64,000 nt of DNA from Moraxella macacae 0408225 (GCF_000320365.1 NZ_ANIN01000001.1:806001-870000); one strand, 5' to 3'. Positions 1 to 8,974 are shown, numbered from the stretch's first letter. Notes: generated from the letters alone by a model not told the origin. Numbers and translations are program-made.

Positions 1-964
1 TTAAGCCAATGTGAAATTCTTTTACGCCGTTTATGGTTTGAATGTGCAATTGTGTTTGTGGATAAGATAAAACAAACAGCAAAAGCATTGACACCCATAG
101 CACCCACCATGTTACCGTATGGGCTGAATATTTGTCTGATAACCAACCGCCAAGGGCACGCAATACACCTCCTGGCAAGCTAAAACAAGCTGCCAAAAAT
201 GCCGCTGTCTGCAAGCTAAAGCCGTATTCGTTCACATAATATTTGGTCATCCATAAGGCAAGAGCCACATAACCACCAAATACGATGGAATAATACTGAC
301 TATACCGCCACACATCGGGATCTTTTAGTACGGCTAACTGGCCGGCAAGGCTGCTATTGCTTGCTGTGCGATGATCTTTATTGTCATAACTAAAAAACCA
401 AAACATAAGGGCGGTAATGAGCATAATCCCTGCGTATACTTTTGGCAACATTCGCCACCCTTGTGCTTGCCCCAGTGCAGTCATTGTCCCTGCACTGATG
501 ATTGACGGCCCGATAATTTTGGTTAATGCTGAACCTGCATTGCCTGCGCCAAACACCCCCATAGCAAAACCTTGGCGTTCTTGTGAAAACCATTTTGCCA
601 CATAGGCAATGCCAACGGTAAACGATCCGCCCGCAAGACCAACAAACAACCCTAAGATTAAAAAATGCCAGTATTGAGTGGCAAAACTCATTGCATAAAT
701 TGGAATAACTGTAATGAGCATTAACACAAACAATACAATGCGTCCGCCGTATTTGTCAGTCATTAAACCAATCGGTAAACGCACCAGTGAACCTGTCAAA
801 ACGGGCGTGGCGGCCAACAGTCCAAATTCGGTGTTGTTAAGCCCTAAGGTTTTTTGGATCGGAATGCCTAAAACAGCAAACATCATCCACACCATAAAAC
901 ACATGGTAAAAGCGATGGTAGAAGATATTAATACCGCCATTTGCTTATATTTATCACTTGTCAT
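1..964 (-). CDS. narK: NarK-type nitrate/nitrite transporter (MFS, NNP family), cut off at the window edge
   Basis: Inner-membrane permease for nitrate uptake and/or nitrite exchange. The ATG is at 964 on the minus strand, and 321 codons are readable before the window ends with no stop, so the C-terminus is missing. The visible part is strongly hydrophobic. It carries the two arginines that bind nitrate in NarK proteins: R62 in GSLVRLPIG and R269 in GGVLRALGG. A glycine-rich NNP-type stretch, GVFGAGNAGS, lies near 137-146. It is divergent from narX and has FNR- and NarL-like sites upstream, which fits nitrate-responsive anaerobic expression. Whether it is a single NarK or the first half of a NarK1-NarK2 fusion cannot be told here. 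Confidence 0.93.
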   Translation of the reverse strand, partial: MTSDKYKQMAVLISSTIAFTMCFMVWMMFAVLGIPIQKTLGLNNTEFGLLAATPVLTGSLVRLPIGLMTDKYGGRIVLFVLMLITVIPIYAMSFATQYWHFLILGLFVGLAGGSFTVGIAYVAKWFSQERQGFAMGVFGAGNAGSALTKIIGPSIISAGTMTALGQAQGWRMLPKVYAGIMLITALMFWFFSYDNKDHRTASNSSLAGQLAVLKDPDVWRYSQYYSIVFGGYVALALWMTKYYVNEYGFSLQTAAFLAACFSLPGGVLRALGGWLSDKYSAHTVTWWVLWVSMLLLFVLSYPQTQLHIQTINGVKEFHIGL

Positions 965-1082
965 AACCAACCTCTTGTTTAAACCTACCTTTTATTGTTT
1001 TAGACTTGTTTATTGTTGTAGACTTGTTGTTATGCTTTAATTACAGCTTGCTTAATCACAGCTTGCTTTAATCATAATAAAT

Positions 1083-1123
1083 ATCATAACAAGATTTTGT
1101 TAAAAATGGTTGATTCAAATCGA
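1083..1123 (-). promoter_or_regulatory. Probable FNR-dependent narK promoter
   Basis: TTGATtcaaATCGA at 1110-1123 matches the FNR consensus TTGATnnnnATCAA at 9 of 10 defined bases. A -10-like TATGAT lies on the minus strand at 1088-1083. The distance from the centre of the site to the centre of the -10 is about 31 bp, as in class II FNR promoters with the site at -41.5. The start point would be near 1075, about 110 bp before the narK ATG. Site and spacing are seen; regulation is inferred. Confidence 0.6.
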
Positions 1124-1160
1124 CATGTATTGACAAAAATGCGTTACAATAATGAGGTTA

Positions 1161-1176
1161 TACGCCTTTAGGTGTA
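1161..1176. promoter_or_regulatory. NarL-like 7-2-7 inverted heptamer site
   Basis: TACGCCT-TT-AGGTGTA is a near-perfect inverted pair of heptamers with a 2-bp spacer, the arrangement NarL binds (TACYYMT-N2-AKRRGTA); each half has one mismatch. Its centre lies 52 bp from the FNR-like site, near -93 for the predicted narK start, similar to NarL-FNR spacing at E. coli nar promoters. The NarXL genes are directly adjacent. It could also act on narX. Confidence 0.55.
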
Positions 1177-1307
1177 TGGCAAAATCAAATGGATTATTGT
1201 ATAAAATTGCTTATTTTCAATGGGTTATTTATGGTTTTGTGTCAATGTGTCTGATTTTTAGTCTGATTTTGCCAAACCCACGATAAAGCAACTATTTAGG
1301 AGTATGC

Positions 1308-3221
1308 TTGATAAAATTGCCAACTTTTATCCGTCAATATATGAATTCCTTGCCAATTCGTGCATCAGGGGCGGTTGCGATTATTGCGTTTTTGATGATC
1401 ATCAGTGCGATGATTGGCGGATTTTTGGCATGGACGGCAGAGCGTGATGCCCAAGCAGTCAATACCGCAGGTTCTATGCACATGGCAACTTATCGCATAA
1501 ATTTTATGCTTGCGAATGATTATCAGTACATTGCCAAGTTGGACAAATCATTGGCGTATGATGTTGCTTTATTGCCAAGCGAACAACTGATACATGACAT
1601 GCAACAAAAGTTGGCAAAATTACAAGATTATGAAAATTCTTACAATAACAGCAACCCTAAAATTTTGGCACAATTGGCAATTATTGATAATATTTGGCAA
1701 ACTCAATTATTAAATGAACTTAAAAATAACGATAAGGCTAATTTTTATAAAAATTCCGTTGCATATATTAATCATGTGGATAAATTGGTATCTTTGATCC
1801 AAGAACGCAATGAAAACCGCCAAAATTTGCAACAGTTTTTTCAAATTGTTATGTCAATTGTGAGTATTGTGGTGATGATGGTTGGACTGTATGAATTGCA
1901 CCACAATGTGCTGTTGCCCATTCGCCAAATTGGACGTGCGACCAAACAATTAAAAACCGGCAAACCTGCCAAGGTAGCACTGACCGCTTATGATGAATTA
2001 AATGAGCTTGGACGGGTGTTTAATGAAATGAGTCAAACCATTTATCACCACCAAGAACATTTACAAAGCGAAGTGGCACGCAAAACTTATCATCTAAGCC
2101 GTTCTAATCAAGCACTGGCTTTGTTGTTTGAATTTGCCAAACAGATCAACACGCAGACGATCTCTTTTGCCAAATTGCAACAACTGATTGATGAAGTTAG
2201 TGGCTTGTTGCCAAATGTGGATTTGACTTTATGCCTAAACAGTCAGATGACCGAGCAAAAAGATTCGTTTGCACTGCACAACAAAAAACAGGGCAGTTTT
2301 TGTCAACCAGATGATTGTAATCGTTGTGAAATCAGACAAGAGGATAGGTTAAGTGCGTATCTTATCACCCATCAAAATATTGAATTTGGTGAGTTATTGG
2401 CACAAGTGCGTACAGATGAGATGGTGCACAGTACAATGTCATATCGATTGACAAATCCTAACCAAATTCCAGTATTAACGCTAAATGACAATGTGGATAG
2501 CACCATGCTGTTTAGTCATGATGAATTGTTAAAAACGTTGGCAAGTTTGATTGGCATGGCATTGGCAGAACAAAAATTGCGACAACAAGAGCACCAGATT
2601 GTACTGTTAGAAGAACGCAACATTATCGGCCGTGAGTTGCACGATTCATTGGCACAGTCATTAACTTACCTAAAGTTTGAATTAAGCGGTTTAACAAAAT
2701 TGTTGGGGAATCAGTACACAAGTCCTATGGTGAATGAAAAGATCAATCATTTAAAAGACGGCTTAAACGGTGCGTACGTGCAACTTAGAGAATTGCTACA
2801 AACCTTTCGTTTAAGCATTGACACTGATTTTGAGGCTGCTTTACAAAATGCCTGTGAAGAATTTGGCTTAAAAGGCGGTTTTGGCGTAAAACTTGACAAC
2901 CGAATTATGGCGATGAATTTGTCAGCAAATGAACAAATTGATGTGATACAAATTGTACGCGAGGCTTTATCCAACGCCCATAAACATGCCAAGGCTTTCA
3001 AGGTTTTGGTAAGTCTTAGCCAAGATTCTGATGGCAATGTGGTGCTTGAGATCAGTGATGATGGCATAGGCATTGATTTTAATTTTAACCCACAACATCA
3101 TCATGGCTTAAAAATCATGAATGAACGCGGTAAAAATTTGGGCGGATCGGTTGAAATTAGGCGTTTACAGCAGGGTACACAAGTGCGCTTGAGTTTTATG
3201 CCACGCCTTTTTGTTGTGTAA
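1308..3221 (+). CDS. narX: Nitrate/nitrite sensor histidine kinase NarX
   Basis: Membrane sensor kinase that detects periplasmic nitrate/nitrite and controls NarL phosphorylation. 637 residues: TM1 about 20-42; a P-box-like segment beginning DAQAVNTAGS at 47-56, followed by a periplasmic region; TM2 about 175-195; HAMP 196-248; a central module with cysteines 332, 337 and 340 (CQPDDCNRC), as in NarX; a HisKA_3 H-box GRELHDSLAQ with H445; and a C-terminal HATPase domain (ISDDGIGID). The start is TTG at 1308 with AGGAG 5 bases upstream. The ATG at 1304 is in another frame and meets a stop. narL follows about 80 bp downstream. Confidence 0.93.
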   Translation: MIKLPTFIRQYMNSLPIRASGAVAIIAFLMIISAMIGGFLAWTAERDAQAVNTAGSMHMATYRINFMLANDYQYIAKLDKSLAYDVALLPSEQLIHDMQQKLAKLQDYENSYNNSNPKILAQLAIIDNIWQTQLLNELKNNDKANFYKNSVAYINHVDKLVSLIQERNENRQNLQQFFQIVMSIVSIVVMMVGLYELHHNVLLPIRQIGRATKQLKTGKPAKVALTAYDELNELGRVFNEMSQTIYHHQEHLQSEVARKTYHLSRSNQALALLFEFAKQINTQTISFAKLQQLIDEVSGLLPNVDLTLCLNSQMTEQKDSFALHNKKQGSFCQPDDCNRCEIRQEDRLSAYLITHQNIEFGELLAQVRTDEMVHSTMSYRLTNPNQIPVLTLNDNVDSTMLFSHDELLKTLASLIGMALAEQKLRQQEHQIVLLEERNIIGRELHDSLAQSLTYLKFELSGLTKLLGNQYTSPMVNEKINHLKDGLNGAYVQLRELLQTFRLSIDTDFEAALQNACEEFGLKGGFGVKLDNRIMAMNLSANEQIDVIQIVREALSNAHKHAKAFKVLVSLSQDSDGNVVLEISDDGIGIDFNFNPQHHHGLKIMNERGKNLGGSVEIRRLQQGTQVRLSFMPRLFVV

Positions 3222-3301
3222 ATGTTTGGCAATAATTGGCAAGTGCAATAAAAATTTATCAATTTATCAATTTATCAAATTTCAATACCGTTGAGAAACT
3301 T

Positions 3302-3994
3302 ATGACTTTAATGAAAACCTCCGTCAAAAACAAAATTTTTACCAGTATCACGCCTGCGCGTTTGTTGCTTGTAGATGATCACCCAATGATACGCCGTGGT
3401 TTAAAAGATTTGCTAAATTTAGAAGCTGATATTACAGTGTGTGGTGAGGTCAATCACGGTGAAGAGGCTTTGTATTTTTTGTCAAAATACGATGTGGATT
3501 TGATTGTGCTTGATCATAATATGCCAGTTTTAAATGGCATTGAAACCCTAAAAAAACTGCGTGAATTGCAAATTGATACCAAGGTTTTGTTGTTTACGGT
3601 GTCGGATAACATCAAAGATGTGCACGATGCGTTGGAGCTTGGCGTGGACGGTTATTTGCTTAAAGACATGGAGCCTGAACAGATTATTTATGATATTCGG
3701 CGGATTTTGCGCAATGAGTTGGTGATAAGCCCAGCGTTAGCTCCGATTTTGGCACAAGCTGTGCGAAAACCTGCCAAAAATGAGCTAAATTTTGATTTAA
3801 CCGAGCGTGAATTGCAAGTTTTATACATGATTAGCGATGGCATGAGCAATAAAATGATCGGCAATAAACTGGGCATTGCTGAATCTACGGTAAAAGTTCA
3901 TGTCAAGCATATTTTAGGTAAAATCGGTTTACGCACACGCGTAGAAGCTGCAGTTTGGGCGGTTAATCATCTAAAAAACCATCAATCTAAATAA
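3302..3994 (+). CDS. narL: NarL-family nitrate response regulator
   Basis: DNA-binding response regulator paired with NarX. About 230 residues from the ATG at 3302. An in-frame TTG lies 66 bp upstream, but the added residues do not look like part of the family and start in a run of short repeats. The receiver domain has acidic DDHP, the phospho-acceptor Asp in LIVLDHNMP and a Lys in LLKDME. A LuxR-type helix-turn-helix follows (LTERELQVL, then STVKVHVKHIL). It probably activates narK and the nitrate reductase genes, which lie outside the window. Confidence 0.92.
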   Translation: MTLMKTSVKNKIFTSITPARLLLVDDHPMIRRGLKDLLNLEADITVCGEVNHGEEALYFLSKYDVDLIVLDHNMPVLNGIETLKKLRELQIDTKVLLFTVSDNIKDVHDALELGVDGYLLKDMEPEQIIYDIRRILRNELVISPALAPILAQAVRKPAKNELNFDLTERELQVLYMISDGMSNKMIGNKLGIAESTVKVHVKHILGKIGLRTRVEAAVWAVNHLKNHQSK

Positions 3995-3995
3995 T

Positions 3996-4075
<80 letters not shown>

Positions 4076-4079
<4 letters not shown>

Positions 4080-4480
4080 TTTAATTTTATGACAATATAA
4101 AATAATAATAAAGGACATGCCATGCTTAACAGCCAAACCAAAGAGCGAAACGTTGCCAAATTCATTAAATACGCCACTCCGTAAACGATCCGTAACGCCA
4201 CATACAGCCATGCCAATTTTGCCACCACCGTTAACGGCACAAAAAATAACAAGGCCGTCAAGACCGAGGTTAAAAATATTGGCAAACTTTCAAAACTGTT
4301 TTGTTGGACTGCATTGGCACGCGATGCCACGCCTGTTGCTTTTGCCAAAAAATTGCGAGGGTTTTCGTTGTCTTTGAGTTTAAACCCTGCCAATATTTTG
4401 GCAAGCAGGGCAAACCCAAACGGCAAAAAACACGCTGTAAGCATTGCCAAAATTATACTGTTGTTGCTTGAAAAGTACAT
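4076..4480 (-). CDS. MAPEG-family membrane protein
   Basis: Small four-helix inner-membrane protein, 134 residues from the ATG at 4480 with AAGG about 9 bases upstream; an in-frame GTG is 6 bp earlier. The MAPEG signature region RANAVQQNSFESLPIF is present, with hydrophobic segments near 10-30, 65-85, 88-105 and 112-132. MAPEG proteins in bacteria are glutathione-dependent transferases/peroxidases or of unknown role; no substrate can be named here. It starts 12 bp after the osmC-like gene and is probably co-transcribed with it. Confidence 0.85.
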
Positions 4481-4492
4481 CGACACAGCCTT

Positions 4493-4909
4493 TTATGGAT
4501 TTATGTTAATAATTTCATAATCGTGCGTGATATTCACCCCACCGTTTTCCAACATTCGACTGGCAGAGCAGTATTTTTTTGCTGACAATTCCACCGCTTT
4601 TTTGACTTGAGCGTCTTTAATATCCACACCAGTTACAACAAAGTGCAGATGAATGTCAGTAAATACAGCAGGCACAGAATCGGCACGCGTGGCTGAAAGT
4701 TCACATTGTACATCACTGATTTGTTGGCGGGCTTTTTGTAAAATACTCACCACATCATAACTGGCACAGCCTCCAAGCCCCATTAAAATCAATTCCATTG
4801 GTTTTGGTCCAAGCTGTTGGGTGGAATCCATGATGATGCGGTTGTTTGTTTCGCTTGTGGCTTCAAAATTAACCACTTCATTTTTTAGCCAATTTACCGC
4901 TACTTTCAT
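4493..4909 (-). CDS. OsmC/YhfA-family protein (thiol peroxidase-like)
   Basis: 138-residue soluble protein of the OsmC fold. The two conserved cysteines of this family are visible in GGCASYD and KKYCSASRML, the pair that reduces organic hydroperoxides in OsmC/Ohr. The N-terminus resembles the YhfA subgroup, where activity is less certain. The start at 4909 has AAGGA upstream. It is first in a likely two-gene operon with the MAPEG gene and divergent from rppH. Confidence 0.87.
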   Translation of the reverse strand: MKVAVNWLKNEVVNFEATSETNNRIIMDSTQQLGPKPMELILMGLGGCASYDVVSILQKARQQISDVQCELSATRADSVPAVFTDIHLHFVVTGVDIKDAQVKKAVELSAKKYCSASRMLENGGVNITHDYEIININP

Positions 4910-5259
4910 GATTTTTCCTTATAAAAGTTATTAATTTATTTTGTTCATAATAGGGCGTTTTGGTAGAAAGTCAATAAATTTTTATAATTTTTTCTGCGTG
5001 AAACAATTTTTAGCAAATAAACATTACACTTTTTCGTAAAAAACTGTTTTAATAGGCAATAAGAATGACAGTGATCGCATTGTCAATGTTTTTATATAAA
5101 TTATCAATTTTGTCAATAAGTTTGAGGGTTTGCTATGATAACTTAAAGCCTATGATAACTTAAAGCAAGCTTTTTGTAATGATTTTACCATCAAAAACTT
5201 GATAATACGATTGCCTGTCAAATTGTTAAATGAAACAAAATTGAATAAGGTGATTCGTC
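4910..5259. other. Divergent promoter region osmC-like / rppH
   Basis: 350 bp without a gene. It is AT-rich and contains a tandem duplication CTATGATAACTTAAAG at 5133-5148 and 5150-5165. I see no convincing riboswitch or regulator site. Confidence 0.6.
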
Positions 5260-5778
5260 ATGATAGATGCAGACGGCTTTCGTGCCAATGTCGGTATCAT
5301 CTTAGCAAATACGCATGGGCAAGTGCTTTGGGCAAAACGTGTGGGGCATGATGCGTGGCAATTTCCACAAGGTGGCATTCACTATGGTGAAACGCCCGTG
5401 GATGCAATGTATCGTGAATTGTGCGAAGAAGTTGGGTTATTTCCAAAACATGTCAAACTGTTGTCGCAAACCCAAGAATGGCTTCGTTATCGTTTGCCAA
5501 AACGTTTTGTTCGTCAAGGACAAAATCCAATGTGTATCGGGCAAAAACAAAAATGGTTTTTGCTACAGCTGGATGAAAAAAATACCGCACATATCCGTTT
5601 TGATACGGCAAAGCCTGAGTTTGAACAATGGCAATGGGTAAGTTATTGGTATCCGCTTAACCAAGTGGTGGCTTTTAAACGCAATGTGTATCGCAGGGCG
5701 TTGTTTGAGTTGTCATCACAGTTGCCATTAAAACCTGAATTGTTGTTGCCAAATGCAGCCACAGCCTTGGCTTATTAG
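5260..5778 (+). CDS. rppH: RNA pyrophosphohydrolase RppH
   Basis: Nudix hydrolase that removes pyrophosphate from the 5' end of mRNAs and so starts RNase E-dependent decay. 172 residues, close to the family length of about 160-175. The Nudix box spans 38-60 and fits Gx5Ex7REUxEExGU: G38, E44, R52-E53, E56-E57 and G59 are all present. The N-terminus [15 protein letters not shown] and the internal WQFPQGGI are typical of RppH. It is monocistronic here, with no ptsP next to it. Confidence 0.95.
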   Translation: MIDADGFRANVGIILANTHGQVLWAKRVGHDAWQFPQGGIHYGETPVDAMYRELCEEVGLFPKHVKLLSQTQEWLRYRLPKRFVRQGQNPMCIGQKQKWFLLQLDEKNTAHIRFDTAKPEFEQWQWVSYWYPLNQVVAFKRNVYRRALFELSSQLPLKPELLLPNAATALAY

Positions 5779-5931
5779 CCTTCGTTCATTCAGTTGGATT
5801 TACCAAAATAATGGTTTACCAAAAGAATATGGTTAAAACAACCTTATTAAAATAATATTGTTACATTAAAAAAGTTCACAATGGTGGGCTTTTTGCTTAA
5901 AAATACTTAATTCTAGCTTAAGGAAAAAAAT

Positions 5932-6438
5932 ATGAAAAAATTAACCTTAATTGCACTGGTAAATGCAGTATTATTAACCGCTTGCCAAAGCCAAACCATC
6001 ATGCCAAAAGCAACCCAAACTCAAATAACTCAATCTAAGCCAGCAGAGTCAGCCATGCAAAAAACCCACACCATCAAAAGCCAGTATACTTTTAGCGAAA
6101 CGGTCGATAAACTTAGCCAAACCATTGAAGATAAAGGCATGACAATTTTTGCAACCATCGATCATAAGCAAGCCGCCCAAGATGCAGGGCTTGATATGCA
6201 ACCTGCCACCGTCATTGTTTTTGGCACACCAAAGGCAGGCACGCCGTTTATGCTAAAAGATCCAACATTTGCCTTGCAATTACCGTTAAAAGTTTTGGTA
6301 ACCGAAGTGGGCGATGAGGTTTTGGTGAGTTTTCATGACACAAAAGCTATGGTTGACGGCAGTCAAATCACGTTTGACGATGTCAAAGATTCATTGGCAA
6401 AAGCAGAAATGTTGATCAAAAAAACCGTAACCGAATAA
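5932..6438 (+). CDS. DUF302-domain lipoprotein
   Basis: 168 residues. The signal peptide ends in the lipobox LLTAC with the lipid-modified cysteine at C18, so it is probably anchored in a membrane facing the periplasm. A DUF302 domain covers about 50-165 (FSETVDKL, FATIDHKQAA, VIVFGTPKAGTPFM). DUF302 proteins have no settled activity but often sit beside sulfur or redox genes. A flavoprotein disulfide reductase and a rhodanese lie downstream on the same strand. The start has AAGGA upstream. Confidence 0.85.
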   Translation: MKKLTLIALVNAVLLTACQSQTIMPKATQTQITQSKPAESAMQKTHTIKSQYTFSETVDKLSQTIEDKGMTIFATIDHKQAAQDAGLDMQPATVIVFGTPKAGTPFMLKDPTFALQLPLKVLVTEVGDEVLVSFHDTKAMVDGSQITFDDVKDSLAKAEMLIKKTVTE

Positions 6439-6600
6439 GTTTGTAAGAAAATTGCCAAAACTTGTGTCTAATACTCAATCCTTTAATTAAACAAGAGGGG
6501 GTATTAGACCGCCTCATTGTAAATAAAGCAGATAAAATCCATTCTACATTAATTAACAAAATTAATTAACCAAAATTAATTAACAAAAAAAGAGCGTATT

Positions 6601-7917
6601 ATGACAACTTATAACACTGATCATCTTATCATCGGTTTTGGTAAGGGAGGCAAAACCCTTGCCAAAACTTTAGCCAGCAAAGGCGAAAACGTCATTTTGG
6701 TGGAGCAATCTGCAAAAATGTACGGCGGAACATGTATTAACATTGGTTGTATTCCTACCAAAAAACTTAAACATTTGGCCGAGCAAGGCAGTGAATTTCA
6801 CACAGCAATTCTTCAAAAAAATGAGCTAATTGGCAAATTAAACCAAGCCAATTTTGAGATGATCGATAAAGTTGCAACGGTCATTACAGGCAAGGCGGAT
6901 TTTATTGACGCACATACCGTACAAGTAACAACCGACAGCGATACGCACACGATCACCGCCAAGCACATTTATATCAACACAGGAGCGAAATCCCCCATTC
7001 CTAACATTGATGGTATTCATAGCACCCAAGGCATTTATGACAGCACCGGTATTATGAATCTTGCGAAAAAACCAGACACGTTGGTTATTGTTGGTAGTGG
7101 TTATATTGGACTTGAGTTTGCCAGTATTTTTACCCAATTTGGCGTAAAAGTTACCGTGCTCGATCTAATTACCGAATGTTTGCCACGCGAAGATAGAGAT
7201 GTTGCTGAAGCGTTACAAAAAATCATGGAAAATCAAGGCATTACGTTTAAATTTAACCAAAGCGTACAGGCTTTTAAAAATGTTGACAATCAAGTGGTTA
7301 TTCAAACTGAAGAAACAGAACTAAAAGCCGATGCGGTGCTAATTGCCACAGGGCGAGTGGCAAACACGGATTTTAATCCAAAAAATGCTGGTATAGAATT
7401 GGGCGAGCGTGGTTTTGTTAAGGTTAATAAACACTTGCAAACAAGCCAACCGCACATCTATGCAATGGGCGATGTTGCAGGTTCACCACAGTTTACTTAT
7501 ATGTCGCTTGATGATTTTCGTGTGGTGAAAAGCCATCTGTTAGGTGATGGCAGTTACACAACTGAAAATCGTACATTTCCTTATACAGTATTTACCAATC
7601 CGCCCTTGTCAGTTGCAGGCTTAAGCGAAAACGCAGCCAAAATGCAGGGCATCAATGTCAAAACCGCGACATTATCAGCAAATGCCATTCCAAAAGCAAA
7701 AATTATCCAGCAAACCGAAGGCGTACTAAAAGCTGTGATTAACGCGGATAATAATAAAGTCATTGGTGCACAATTGCTTTGTGCCGAATCGCACGAAATG
7801 ATTAATTTTATGGATTTGGCGATTCGTCAAGGCATGAGTGCATCTGATATTGCCAATTATATTTTTACCCACCCAACCATGTCGGAGAGTTTAAACGATT
7901 TGTTTGGACAATTTTAA
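6601..7917 (+). CDS. rclA: RclA-type FAD pyridine nucleotide-disulfide oxidoreductase
   Basis: 438 residues, matching RclA (about 441). FAD-binding GFGKGG lies at 12-17, redox-active Cys45 and Cys50 in GGTCINIGCIPTKK, an NAD(P)-binding site near GSGYIGLEFAS, a second FAD site in YAMGDVAG, and a C-terminal dimerisation domain ending THPTMSESLNDLF. RclA in E. coli gives resistance to hypochlorous acid through a copper-linked NAD(P)H oxidase activity. Overall similarity favours RclA over mercuric reductase, since no N-terminal HMA domain or C-terminal Cys pair is present. No rclR-like regulator is adjacent. Confidence 0.88.
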   Translation: MTTYNTDHLIIGFGKGGKTLAKTLASKGENVILVEQSAKMYGGTCINIGCIPTKKLKHLAEQGSEFHTAILQKNELIGKLNQANFEMIDKVATVITGKADFIDAHTVQVTTDSDTHTITAKHIYINTGAKSPIPNIDGIHSTQGIYDSTGIMNLAKKPDTLVIVGSGYIGLEFASIFTQFGVKVTVLDLITECLPREDRDVAEALQKIMENQGITFKFNQSVQAFKNVDNQVVIQTEETELKADAVLIATGRVANTDFNPKNAGIELGERGFVKVNKHLQTSQPHIYAMGDVAGSPQFTYMSLDDFRVVKSHLLGDGSYTTENRTFPYTVFTNPPLSVAGLSENAAKMQGINVKTATLSANAIPKAKIIQQTEGVLKAVINADNNKVIGAQLLCAESHEMINFMDLAIRQGMSASDIANYIFTHPTMSESLNDLFGQF

Positions 7918-7950
7918 TTGCTTCTGGCTTAATTAAAAAAGGAGATTGTT

Positions 7951-8358
7951 ATGCAAACCAGAAACAAGGCTGTGTTATCAATCATGGTTTTAGCACTTAT
8001 GGCGGTTAGTGGAAACGCACTAAGTCATGATCAAATCAGCCAAAAATCAACAAAACAAACACCAACAACGCATGCCAAACACGCCACTGAAGTCAAAAAA
8101 GCCGAGGGTATTTGGATTGATGTGCGAACTTTAGATGAGTTTAACAGCGGACATTTACAGGGGGCGGTAAATATTCCTCATGAAAACATTGGGAATAGAA
8201 TCAGTGATTTTGTTAAAGACAAAAACGCTCCAATCAATCTATATTGTCGCAGTGGTCGCCGTGCTGAAATTGCCAAAACCACTTTAACCAACATGGGTTA
8301 TACCAACGTTACCAATCACGGCGGTTACGAGGATTTGGTGAAAAAGGGCTTAAAATAA
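7951..8358 (+). CDS. Periplasmic single-domain rhodanese
   Basis: 135 residues. The signal peptide is about 1-24 and there is no lipobox. The rhodanese domain starts IDVRTLDEF and has catalytic Cys99 in the loop YCRSGRR. The product is probably a PspE-like thiosulfate sulfurtransferase in the periplasm. It starts 33 bp after rclA with AGGAG upstream, so the two are likely co-transcribed. The 15-bp inverted repeat after the stop (8399-8441) probably ends the transcript. Confidence 0.88.
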   Translation: MQTRNKAVLSIMVLALMAVSGNALSHDQISQKSTKQTPTTHAKHATEVKKAEGIWIDVRTLDEFNSGHLQGAVNIPHENIGNRISDFVKDKNAPINLYCRSGRRAEIAKTTLTNMGYTNVTNHGGYEDLVKKGLK

Positions 8359-8398
8359 GCCTGTTTGTGTGGCATAGTTATTTGTGTGGATAGGTAAG

Positions 8399-8441
8399 GG
8401 TTTTGCCAAAATACCAAAAGCAAGTTTATTTTGGCAAAACC
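8399..8441 (+). terminator. 15-bp perfect inverted repeat containing TTTTGCCAAAA
   Basis: GGTTTTGCCAAAATA (8399-8413) and its exact reverse complement (8427-8441) are separated by 13 nt, 40 bp after the rhodanese stop. The stem is strong, but the 3' side has no long U tract beyond the stem. Each arm holds one copy of the window's over-represented word. Confidence 0.6.
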
Positions 8442-8505
8442 TAACTGGTTAACTGATTGATTTTTAAAATAAATCTAAATTTTTAGCAAAAAAATAAAAA
8501 AATGC

Positions 8506-8533
8506 TTGCAATCAAAAATAAATCTGTTAAAAT
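8506..8533 (+). promoter_or_regulatory. Promoter of the tRNA cluster
   Basis: -35-like TTGCAA at 8506-8511, a 16-bp spacer, and -10-like TAAAAT at 8528-8533, 21 bp before tRNA-Thr. This is a good sigma70 match in the expected place. Confidence 0.6.
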
Positions 8534-8554
8534 ACTCACACTTTCAAGCGATAC

Positions 8555-8630
<76 letters not shown>

Positions 8631-8688
8631 TCTTTCTTAAAGATTTATTTCTTAAAGATTTAGCGTTGAGTTTGAAAAGACAAAATTA

Positions 8689-8772
8689 GGTGGGGTTGGG
8701 GAGCGGTCAAACCCAACAGACTGTAACTCTGTCGCGAAAGCTTCGAAGGTTCGAATCCTTCCCCCACCACCA
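8689..8772 (+). tRNA. tRNA-Tyr (GTA)
   Basis: 84 nt with encoded CCA. The acceptor GGTGGGG pairs with CCCCACC, the variable arm is long (class II), and the anticodon is GTA within ACTGTAACT. Confidence 0.97.
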
Positions 8773-8838
8773 TTTTCTTTATATTTCCTAGCCAACATAA
8801 CAAAATTAAAAGCCCATCTATTGGGTATTTTTGTAAAA

Positions 8839-8974
8839 TTGTAAATGTAATAAATATTTTATAATAAATAATATTTTGTATCATAGATATATTGGCTTAA
8901 AATAATTCCCCTTGGTTAGGGTGGGTACTGGGAGTGGCGAACTACCAGTTTAAAAATTGTTCGCTACTCTTTTT
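8839..8974 (+). ncRNA. Possible small RNA unit between tRNA-Tyr and tRNA-Gly
   Basis: A TTGTAA (8839-8844), 15-bp spacer, TATAAT (8860-8865) promoter-like sequence lies upstream of a hairpin. Its arms GAGTGGCGAAC (8932-8942) and GTTCGCTACTC (8959-8969) pair over 11 bp with one mismatch and run straight into TTTTT (8970-8974), an intrinsic terminator. A transcript from about 8872 would be near 100 nt. The region is AT-rich, so the -10 could be chance. The terminator alone may simply end tRNA-Tyr transcription. Confidence 0.35.

Noticed and set aside
1304..1446. ATG-started frame at the narX start
   Set aside because: It is only 1-2 bases after the AGGAG and ends within about 50 codons; the TTG frame encodes full NarX.
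6487..6516. Terminator after the DUF302 gene
   Set aside because: GAGGGGGT/ACCGCCTC pairs with a mismatch and no T run follows.
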